DNA of 45,503 bases from Cohnella fermenti (lineage in GTDB: Bacteria; Bacillota; Bacilli; Paenibacillales; Paenibacillaceae): contig NZ_SSOB01000061.1 in the NCBI RefSeq assembly GCF_004801405.1, positions 1-45,503 of the forward strand, read 5' to 3'. The notes below the pieces were generated by a model that saw nothing but the letters and a program-made list of their open reading frames with translations, did not search any database and had not been told where the DNA came from. This document shows, in pieces, positions 39,799 to 45,503 of the stretch. Numbering within the stretch: position 1 is the first letter of the stretch; each line of letters begins with the position of its first letter. A program made the translations under genes and the position numbers.

Positions 39799-40767
39799 AT
39801 GACCGTACATAGCAAAACGCGCCACACCCAGATCGTCGACTGCACGATCCGCGACGGCGGACTTGTCAACAATTGGGATTTTAGCGTAGAGTTCGTGCAG
39901 GACCTGTACGAGACGCTTAACGAAGCCGGCGTCGAATACATGGAAGTCGGCTACAAAAATTCCCCGCGCCTGCTGAAAGGCTCCGAAGATGCGGGCCCTT
40001 GGCGCTTCCTGAACGACGACTTCCTGCGCAAGGTGATCCCGGAGAAGAAGCGCACGAAGCTGTCCGCCCTCGTCGACGTCGGCCGCGTCGATCCGGACGA
40101 CATTCTGCCGCGCAGCGAGTCGCCGCTTGACCTCATCCGCGTCGCCTGCTACGCCCGCGATACGGAGAAGGCGATCGAGCTGGCCACGATGTTCCACGAG
40201 CGCGGCTACGAGACGACGATCAACATCATGGCGCTGTCGAACGTCATGGACAACGAGCTGACCGAAGCGCTTGCGCTGATCAGCGAGAGCCCGATCGACG
40301 TCGTCTACATCGTCGACTCTTACGGCAGCCTGGACCCGGACGACTTCCGCTACCTGGTCGAGAAGTTCCGCCGCGCCCTTAAGCATAAGCGCCTCGGTGT
40401 TCATACCCATAACAACATGCAGCTCGCCCTCGCGAACACGCTTGTCGCCGCCGAGATGGGCGTCGAGCTGCTCGACGCTTCCGTATATGGCATGGGCCGC
40501 GCCGCCGGCAACTGCCACACCGAGCTGCTGCTCGCCAAGCTGGCGAAGCCGGAATACAACCTGCGCCCGCTGCTCGGCATGATCGAGAAGCATATGGTCA
40601 AGCTTCGCGAGAAGGAAGAGTGGGGCTATCTGATTCCCTACATGGTGACCGGCGTGCTGGACGAGCATCCCCGTTCGGCTATGGCATGGCGCGCTTCCGC
40701 AGAGAAGGACGAATACCTGAGATTTTACGACAAGCTGACGACCCCGGAGATTTTCCCCAAGGGCTGA
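39799..40767 (+). CDS. DRE-TIM metallolyase-like aldolase domain protein
   Basis: The 322-residue protein has the start QIVDCTIRDGGLVNNWDF with Asp14, Arg18 and Asp19 of the HMGL-like DRE motif, and near residue 200 the metal-binding GVHTHNNMQLALAN (His-x-His-Asn). GMGRAAGNCHTELLL is the conserved C-terminal active-site loop. Members include HMG-CoA lyase, 4-hydroxy-2-oxovalerate aldolase and isopropylmalate synthase; it lacks the regulatory domain of LeuA, so it is not the missing leucine enzyme. It resembles the stand-alone aldolase-domain proteins of unknown substrate. AAAGGAG lies 12 bases before ATG. It ends at its own terminator. Confidence 0.85.
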   Translation: MTVHSKTRHTQIVDCTIRDGGLVNNWDFSVEFVQDLYETLNEAGVEYMEVGYKNSPRLLKGSEDAGPWRFLNDDFLRKVIPEKKRTKLSALVDVGRVDPDDILPRSESPLDLIRVACYARDTEKAIELATMFHERGYETTINIMALSNVMDNELTEALALISESPIDVVYIVDSYGSLDPDDFRYLVEKFRRALKHKRLGVHTHNNMQLALANTLVAAEMGVELLDASVYGMGRAAGNCHTELLLAKLAKPEYNLRPLLGMIEKHMVKLREKEEWGYLIPYMVTGVLDEHPRSAMAWRASAEKDEYLRFYDKLTTPEIFPKG

Positions 40768-40792
40768 TGTCCGTTTGATCGTGTCGGAATGA

Positions 40793-40819
40793 GAACGGCT
40801 CCTATGGAGCCGTTTTTTC
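40793..40819 (+). terminator. Terminator of the aldolase gene
   Basis: AACGGCTCC-TAT-GGAGCCGTT is a perfect 9-bp stem followed by TTTTCT. It lies just ahead of the TetR ribosome site. Confidence 0.9.
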
Positions 40820-40842
40820 TCAAGGAGAGGGAGAAGAGACGC

Positions 40843-41466
40843 ATGAACCGCGAGGATAAGAAAAACCTGACGAGAAAACGAATCATGGATTCCGCCGTCG
40901 AGCTGTTCGAGGAACGCGGCTACCTGTCGACGTCCGTCCAGATGATTACCGATCGCGCCGAAGTGGCCAAGGGGACGTTCTTCAACTACTTCGCTTCCAA
41001 GGAGGACATGATTCTTGCGCTCCAATCGGATATGCTGATCAGCGTCATCGGGGACAAGCTGGAGGGCGAAGGCCCCATTCTGGATCGCCTGTACGAGGGA
41101 ATGATCGCCTATGTGAAGCAGTATCCGATGTTCAAGTCGACGACGCGGGCGGTTCTCCAGGGCATGTTCGGAAGCGCGAAGATCGGCGACGTCCAGAGGA
41201 AGAGAAGCGAGAAGTTCATCGAATTCCTGACGCCGCTGCTCGAGCGGGCGCAACAGAACGGGGAGATTGCCCCGGAGCGCCCGGCCAAGCAGATCGCAGG
41301 CGTTGCAGTGGAAGCCTACTACGGCGTTCTCATGCTGTGGTCGCTCGATCTCGACGAGGTGCCGCTTCTTGATAGGATGCAGGCGATTTTCTCGCTCTTC
41401 GTCGATGGGGCTCGCTCCGGAAGAGCGCCGGGCGAGGCCGCCGCGACAACTCCAATTCCGGATTAA
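40843..41466 (+). CDS. TetR family transcriptional regulator
   Basis: The 207-residue protein has the N-terminal TetR helix-turn-helix: RKRIMDSAVELFEERGYLST, then VQMITDRAEVAKGTFFNYFASKEDMI (about 30-57). The ligand-binding domain is helical and diverse (VLQGMFGSAKIGDVQRKRSEKF). Start ATG 40843 is preceded by AAGGAGAGGGAG; an upstream in-frame start at 40789 would translate the terminator hairpin and is rejected. Its target is unknown. No operator-like palindrome stands directly upstream. Confidence 0.9.
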   Translation: MNREDKKNLTRKRIMDSAVELFEERGYLSTSVQMITDRAEVAKGTFFNYFASKEDMILALQSDMLISVIGDKLEGEGPILDRLYEGMIAYVKQYPMFKSTTRAVLQGMFGSAKIGDVQRKRSEKFIEFLTPLLERAQQNGEIAPERPAKQIAGVAVEAYYGVLMLWSLDLDEVPLLDRMQAIFSLFVDGARSGRAPGEAAATTPIPD

Positions 41467-41783
41467 CGGGCCGCGCCGGGAGCGTAACCGACCAACTCGC
41501 CGTGTCCGCGAACGGCAGCCGTCTGATGCTTCGGGTTCGGATGGAAGAAGCCGCTTCCCTTCAGGGAACGTCCTCCGATCGTCACCGCTTCGACCGTCAC
41601 GTCGATATCGGCCGTGTTCGCGAACCGGTCCAGCAGTTGGCTGTCCGGAATTCCGTTGACGTCGATGAACCAGGAACGCGTGCCGTATTCATCCATCACC
41701 ATCAGCTTGGCGTTATCGAACAAGATCGTCCACGATTCGTCCTCCTGGTTCATTCTCAGCGTTGCCAGATCATAGGTTTCCAT
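41463..41783 (-). CDS. Conserved hypothetical protein, 106 residues
   Basis: The protein starts METYDLATLRMNQEDESWTILFD, with mixed beta-type segments (KLMVMDEYGTRSWFIDVNG, DIDVTVEAVTIGGRSLKGSGFFHPN). No signal peptide or membrane segment is seen. ATG 41783 is preceded by AGGAG at 12 bases, and the frame remains open further upstream without a ribosome site. Its last codons overlap the end of the convergent TetR gene by 4 bp. I do not recognise the family; coding is supported by regular codon use and by agreement of start and ribosome site. Confidence 0.65.
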   Translation of the reverse strand: METYDLATLRMNQEDESWTILFDNAKLMVMDEYGTRSWFIDVNGIPDSQLLDRFANTADIDVTVEAVTIGGRSLKGSGFFHPNPKHQTAAVRGHGELVGYAPGAAR

Positions 41784-41930
41784 GGATGAGACCAACTCCT
41801 GTCGAAGGTACTTTGCGGGTCCGCGAGCGCGAGAAGGCCCCGAATGTGCAATAACACGATTGTAGCCGGAGCGCGCGGGAGATTGCAACCGGGACGGGAA
41901 CTTGGAGAGCCGGGAGGAGTTGGGGTAAAA

Positions 41931-43859
41931 ATGTTGTGGAGAGCAAAGCCGATGGGCGAGAGGATGGCGCTGCTCTACTTGACGGAGGACGTCCCTTGCC
42001 CGGGGAGCAGCCCGGACCCCGCGGCGCTGGCCAGGCGAATCGCCGCAGCCGGGCTGCCTTGGGTGATCGGGACGGTGCCGGCTTACGAGACGGTGGCGGT
42101 TAATCTCGACGCGGACCGTCTGCCGGCGGGGCGGCTCGGAGAGGAAGCCGAAGCGGCCTTCGAGGAAGCGATGGGGCGGCTGCTTCGGCTTGCGGAATTG
42201 GCGCCAGAGGAAGTGCCGGCGGGACCTTCGGCCATGCAAGAGGCCGATGGATCGGGGGGCGCGCGGACCGTATCGATTCCGGTCGAGTACGGAGGCGAGG
42301 CAGGCCCCGATCTGGCGGAAGCGGCCAGCCGGAGCGGCTTGTCGGAGGAAGAGTTCATCCGGCGGCATTCGTCTTCCGAGTATTCGGTGGCGATGATTGG
42401 GTTTACCCCCGGTTTTCCTTATTTGCGGGGGTTGCCGGGGGATCTGGCGCAGCCAAGGCGCGAGACGCCGCGCTTAAGCGTTCCGGCCGGTTCGGTCGGC
42501 ATCGCGGGCCTGCAGACGGGCATCTACCCGGTCGCTTCGCCCGGCGGCTGGCAGCTTGTCGGCCGCACGCCGGAGCGGCTGTTCCGCCCCGAATCGGACG
42601 AGCCGTTCCCGATCCGGCCCGGGGATACGGTTCGGTTCGTCCCCGTCAAGGCGGGCGCGGAAGCGGCAGGGAGTCTCGAGGAGCGCGGAGGCGGGAGTTC
42701 GACAGAGAGTCTCGAGAAGAGTTCGAACGGGAGCTTGAGAGGACGGTTGAAGGAGAACGGAGGCGAAGCTTCGGGGGCGGGCCTGAGCGCCATCTTCGCG
42801 GAAGGCGCCTGGGAGGAGGGAGCCGAGACGGTTATGACCGTCTTGCGCCCCGGTCTTCAGACGACCATACAGGATCTCGGCAGAACGGGCGGCGGTTGGC
42901 AGGCGTTCGGCGTCTCCGCCGGCGGAGCGATGGACAAGGAAGCGCTGCGCGCGGCGAACCTTCTTGTCGGCAACGACGAAGGAGCGGCGGGCTTGGAGCT
43001 TACCTTGTCCGGCGGAGAGTACCGGGTGGAGCGCGACATGCTCGTCGCCTTGACCGGCGCGGACCTCGGAGCGACGGCGGGCGGCGAGCGCTTGCCGACG
43101 GGGCGCCCGACGCTGCTGCGTGCGGGAGCGGTTCTCCGGTTCCGCGGCGGGGCGAGCGGCTGCCGGGCCTATCTGGCGGCAGCCGGTGGGTTCGCGGCGA
43201 GGCCGATGCTCGGCAGCCGGAGCGCGGACCTTCGCGCCTCCATCGGCGGCGCCTATGGCAGGGCGCTTCGCCCCGGCGACGAGCTGCGGGCCGCGTCGCC
43301 TTCGGCGCAGGCGCAGCGGCTGCAGGGGCGGCTGCGCGAGTCGGCCCCTGCGGGCGCGGCCTGGCATGCGGGCCGCGAATACGCCCGGTGCGAGCGAGAT
43401 TCCGCCGGAAGCGGCGTCGGCACCGGCAGCTCCGTCGTTCTGCGGGTGCTCGAAGGGACGGAATGGGATTGGTTCGCGGAGTCGGCGAGGCAAGATTTCT
43501 TCGCGGGAGAGTACCGGGTCGGAGCCGATTCGGACCGGATGGGCGTCCGGCTGAGCGGCGAGCCGTTGCGCCTTGAGCGGCAGGCGGAGCTGCTGTCGCA
43601 CGGGGTTTGCGCCGGCGCCATTCAGGTGCCGGCGTCCGGTCAGCCGATCGCGCTCGGTCAAGGGTGCCAGCCGACCGGCGGCTATCCGATTATTGCGATC
43701 GTAGCCGCCGCCGACCTCGGCCTCCTGGCGCAGCTCCGACCGGGGGACCGCATCCGATTCGAAGCGATCGGCCTGCGGGACGCGCTGCGGGCGTACCGGG
43801 AGAAGCAAGAGGGGCTGGCGCAACTGGCGGCGGGTATCCGGCTGAAGTGGTACCGGTAG
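41931..43859 (+). CDS. pxpBC: Fused 5-oxoprolinase subunits PxpB-PxpC (KipI-KipA fusion)
   Basis: The 642-residue protein joins two subunits that are usually separate. Residues about 10-250 are KipI/PxpB-like (LLYLTEDVP, YETVAVNLD, SIPVEYGGEAGPDL, EYSVAMIGFTPGFPYLRGLP, PRLSVPAGSVGIAGLQTGIY, SPGGWQLVGRTPERLF). A low-complexity linker of about 50 residues (GGGSSTESLEKSSNGSL) follows. From about 300 the PxpC/KipA half begins MTVLRPGLQTTIQDLGR, with GAMDKEALRAANLLVGN and QPIALGQGCQPTGGYPIIA. With PxpA the complex opens 5-oxoproline to glutamate using ATP. ATG 41931 follows GGGAGGAG. pxpA starts 47 bp downstream. Confidence 0.92.
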   Translation: MLWRAKPMGERMALLYLTEDVPCPGSSPDPAALARRIAAAGLPWVIGTVPAYETVAVNLDADRLPAGRLGEEAEAAFEEAMGRLLRLAELAPEEVPAGPSAMQEADGSGGARTVSIPVEYGGEAGPDLAEAASRSGLSEEEFIRRHSSSEYSVAMIGFTPGFPYLRGLPGDLAQPRRETPRLSVPAGSVGIAGLQTGIYPVASPGGWQLVGRTPERLFRPESDEPFPIRPGDTVRFVPVKAGAEAAGSLEERGGGSSTESLEKSSNGSLRGRLKENGGEASGAGLSAIFAEGAWEEGAETVMTVLRPGLQTTIQDLGRTGGGWQAFGVSAGGAMDKEALRAANLLVGNDEGAAGLELTLSGGEYRVERDMLVALTGADLGATAGGERLPTGRPTLLRAGAVLRFRGGASGCRAYLAAAGGFAARPMLGSRSADLRASIGGAYGRALRPGDELRAASPSAQAQRLQGRLRESAPAGAAWHAGREYARCERDSAGSGVGTGSSVVLRVLEGTEWDWFAESARQDFFAGEYRVGADSDRMGVRLSGEPLRLERQAELLSHGVCAGAIQVPASGQPIALGQGCQPTGGYPIIAIVAAADLGLLAQLRPGDRIRFEAIGLRDALRAYREKQEGLAQLAAGIRLKWYR

Positions 43860-43906
43860 AAGCGGCATTAATCTTGAGGGTCGGTGAGAGGAGCGAGGTG
43901 GGAACG

Positions 43907-44701
43907 ATGAGCAATTCCTTGGCGAATTCGTCTGCGCCGGCTTCGCGTTCGATCGATTTGAACGTGGATGCGGGCGAGCGGGAGGATGCGGCGCAGATGG
44001 AGGAAGACCGGCAACTGCTGGCCTCGGTCAGCTCCGCCAACATCGCTTGCGGGTATCACGCAGGCAATGCCCGGGTGATGCGCCGCACGGTCGAATGGTG
44101 CGCGGAGCTCGGCGTCGCCGTCGGCGCGCACCCCGGTCTGCCGGACCGGGAAGGATTCGGGCGGCGGGAGCTGGCGGTTGCGCCCGCCGAGGTCGAGGCG
44201 GACGTGCTCTATCAGCTCGGCGCCCTTCAGGCGATCGCGAAGGCGGCGGGCGTTCCGCTCGTCCACGTGAAGCCGCACGGCGCGCTGTACCATATGGCTT
44301 CCCGCCGCCGCGACCTGGCGGAAGCGATCGTACGCGCCGCCCGCGCGATCGATCCGGGCCTCGCGATCGTCGGCCCTGCCGCAAGCGAGCTGCTGCGGGC
44401 GGCGACGGCGGCCGGGCTGCGCCCGGTCGAAGAGGGCTTCGTCGACCGGGCCTATCTGGCCGACGGAAGCCTCGCGCCGCGCTCGTTGAGCGGTGCGGTG
44501 CACGCTGACGAGAGCGCGGCGATCGGGCAGGCGCTCTCCATCGCGGAGCGCGGCGAAGCGCGCGCGCTGGACGGCGGCGTCGCCATCGTCAAGGCGCGGA
44601 CGCTGTGCCTTCACGGCGACACGCCGGGAGCGGCGGCGTTCGCAGCCTCCTTGCGGCGCAGCCTGCTGGAGCGGGGCTACGCCATCCGGCCGCCGCGCTG
44701 A
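43907..44701 (+). CDS. pxpA: 5-oxoprolinase subunit A (LamB/YcsF family)
   Basis: The 264-residue protein carries family blocks IDLNVDAGE, SSANIACGYHAGNARVMRRTV, GVAVGAHPGLPDREGFGRRE, HVKPHGALYHMA, EGFVDRAYLADGSL and TLCLHGDTPGA. In most relatives the first block is DLNCDLGE, so the Cys is replaced by Val here and the Leu by Ala; the acidic residues are kept. It forms the ATP-dependent 5-oxoprolinase with PxpB and PxpC. The start at 43907 has GAGGTGGGAACG upstream; the frame continues upstream as a shadow of pxpBC. Confidence 0.93.
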   Translation: MSNSLANSSAPASRSIDLNVDAGEREDAAQMEEDRQLLASVSSANIACGYHAGNARVMRRTVEWCAELGVAVGAHPGLPDREGFGRRELAVAPAEVEADVLYQLGALQAIAKAAGVPLVHVKPHGALYHMASRRRDLAEAIVRAARAIDPGLAIVGPAASELLRAATAAGLRPVEEGFVDRAYLADGSLAPRSLSGAVHADESAAIGQALSIAERGEARALDGGVAIVKARTLCLHGDTPGAAAFAASLRRSLLERGYAIRPPR

Positions 44702-44716
44702 GCAGAGGAGGCGCCG

Positions 44717-45118
44717 ATGAAGCTGTTTGTCTACGGCACGCTGCTGCCGGAATTCGCGCAGCATCGCCTTATTGCGCCATATGTGGCTGGAACCGCGTTG
44801 CCGGGGAGCGTCAGGGGCAGGCTTGTCGACGCCGGCGGTTATCCGGCGCTGATTCCAGCCGTCCCTCCCTTTTCCTCCTCTCCCCCTGCTTCTCCTTGCG
44901 TTCGCGGCCTGTGGGTCGAGGTAAGCCGCGAAGGACTTGAAGCCGCCGACCGCTACGAGGAGTTCTACGGAATCGAGGAGAGCAACGACTACGAGCGAAT
45001 CCGCCTCTCGGACGCCGACCGCCCCGAGCTGTTCGGCTGGGCCTACGTATGGCCGGACGATCGGGGCTGTCCCCCGGCCGGAACCGACTGGTGGCCGGAG
45101 GGGAAGAGGAGCTTTTGA
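44717..45118 (+). CDS. Gamma-glutamylcyclotransferase-like protein
   Basis: The 133-residue protein starts KLFVYGTLLPEFAQHRLI, the strand and YGxL motif that binds the glutamyl moiety in the AIG2/GGCT fold, and has the acidic residue region AADRYEEFYGIEESNDYERI (about 74-93) that holds the catalytic Glu. GGCT enzymes release 5-oxoproline from gamma-glutamyl compounds. It starts 15 bases after pxpA behind GAGGAGGCG, in the same operon as the enzymes that would recycle that product, which strengthens the assignment. A Ser/Pro-rich insert (PPFSSSPPASP) interrupts the usual fold at about residue 50. Confidence 0.88.
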   Translation: MKLFVYGTLLPEFAQHRLIAPYVAGTALPGSVRGRLVDAGGYPALIPAVPPFSSSPPASPCVRGLWVEVSREGLEAADRYEEFYGIEESNDYERIRLSDADRPELFGWAYVWPDDRGCPPAGTDWWPEGKRSF

Positions 45119-45121
45119 ATT

Positions 45122-45312
45122 AGATGTAAAGCAAAAGTACATCTCTTTGTGCTGTGCGGAGTCGATTTGGAGAGATGTGATGTAAAAGTGCATCTGATTC
45201 CGCCGATTTTCCGGAATTAAGGCCAATTGGCGAGAATGAAGTGTACTTTTGCAGCTCATGCGATCATTTCAGGATAAAACGACGGCAAGAGATGTATTTT
45301 TGCATCACATCC
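45122..45312. repeat. Loose four-unit palindrome array, third family
   Basis: Motifs related to AGATGTA...AAAAGTACATCT are centred at about 45133 and 45184 (51 bp apart), and in reverse orientation (TGTACTTTTGC, TGTATTTTTGC) at about 45250 and 45301 (51 bp apart). The first pairs over 7 bp; the others are less perfect. The two halves are inverted relative to one another across 45217. It follows the GGCT gene. Confidence 0.6.
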
Positions 45313-45328
45313 GCCATAGACATAAACG

Positions 45329-45376
45329 AAAGGGGCCGTCCCCAAGTCGATTCGACTTAGGGACGGCCCCTTTCTC
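45329..45376 (+). terminator. Strong terminator, 5' neighbour of the intron
   Basis: AAAGGGGCCGTCCC pairs perfectly with GGGACGGCCCCTTT, with an inner AAGTCG-ATT-CGACTT stem, followed by TCTCT. It probably ends the pxp operon. Confidence 0.85.
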
Positions 45377-45379
45377 TAA

Positions 45380-45503
45380 GTGCGCCCGGCATGGGCGGTA
45401 ACTAGGCGGTGCAAGTCCGCTACAGGCTTGGCAGTAGGAACTGTTAGCTGAAGGCAAGGGTGTCGGTCGCGAGGCCGAATCTGAAGGAAGCCGGAGGCAA
45501 ACC
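45380..45503 (+). mobile_element. 5' end of a group II intron (continues past the window)
   Basis: The sequence from GTGCGCCC (45380) onward, including TAGGCGGTGCAAGTCCGCTA, GGAACTGTTAGCTGAAGGCA, GGGTGTCGGTCGCGAGGCCG and GAAGGAAGCCGGAGGCAAAC, is the familiar domain I start of bacterial group II introns that encode an LtrA-like reverse transcriptase. The 5' boundary GTGCG fits the intron consensus. The window ends before the reverse transcriptase. Insertion directly behind a terminator hairpin is the habit of class C introns, though I cannot fix the class from this part. Confidence 0.8.

Noticed and set aside
39799..40767. leuA (2-isopropylmalate synthase)
   Set aside because: It has the DRE-TIM catalytic barrel but at 322 residues lacks the LeuA C-terminal regulatory domain and its motifs.

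Overview
The window looks like a chromosomal segment of a GC-rich Paenibacillaceae bacterium (Cohnella or a high-GC Paenibacillus). The signs are a T-box leader ahead of ilvBNC, a SigI/RsgI pair, Fur and Zur paralogues of Bacillus type, strong GGAGG ribosome sites, an LplB/YtcP-type sugar transporter next to a YesM/YesN-type two-component pair, and a secreted GH74-X2-X2-CBM3 enzyme. Genus is inference; no rRNA or tRNA is present to fix it.

Layout. 1-126: tail of an upstream gene and its terminator. 642-1625: small glycine-tailed protein and a convergent GNAT acetyltransferase. 1739-8570: branched-chain amino-acid region (promoter, T-box, ilvB-ilvN-ilvC, aminotransferase, leuB). 8715-14501: zinc-ribbon-like protein, sigI-rsgI behind a SigI-type promoter, soluble sporulation-kinase-like histidine kinase, MFS transporter. 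14502-16014: 1.5 kb of repeats. 16015-21818: three-gene ABC-2 exporter with a Crp/Fnr regulator, peroxiredoxin, MFS-zur operon. 21914-24087: mqnB-mqnD (futalosine menaquinone route) divergent from fur. 24710-38302: carbohydrate region on the minus strand (GH74 xyloglucanase, second solute-binding lipoprotein, AraC-type response regulator, solute-binding lipoprotein, two permeases, sensor kinase). 38870-41783: FMN reductase, DRE-TIM aldolase, TetR regulator, small hypothetical. 41931-45118: fused pxpBC, pxpA and a gamma-glutamylcyclotransferase, which together form a plausible 5-oxoproline production and salvage unit. 45380-end: 5' end of a group II intron directly behind a terminator hairpin.

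The most unusual content is not coding. Intergenic spaces hold arrays of short palindromes (about 7-bp stem, 3-6 nt A-rich loop) repeated every 51-52 bp, close to five DNA helical turns. An AT-rich family occurs as six four-unit arrays (294-484, 6936-7116, 14580-14763, 14930-15113, 24255-24436, 36221-36397). A GC-rich family occurs as a ten-copy exact 52-bp tandem array (15252-15793) with a two-unit relic at 24511-24585 and a single core at 39537. A third, looser set with 51-bp pair spacing lies at 45122-45312. The AT-rich and GC-rich cores align with mainly A/G transitions, so they may be one family that drifted in base composition while keeping its spacing. I know of no named element with these properties; genome-wide searches were not possible here.
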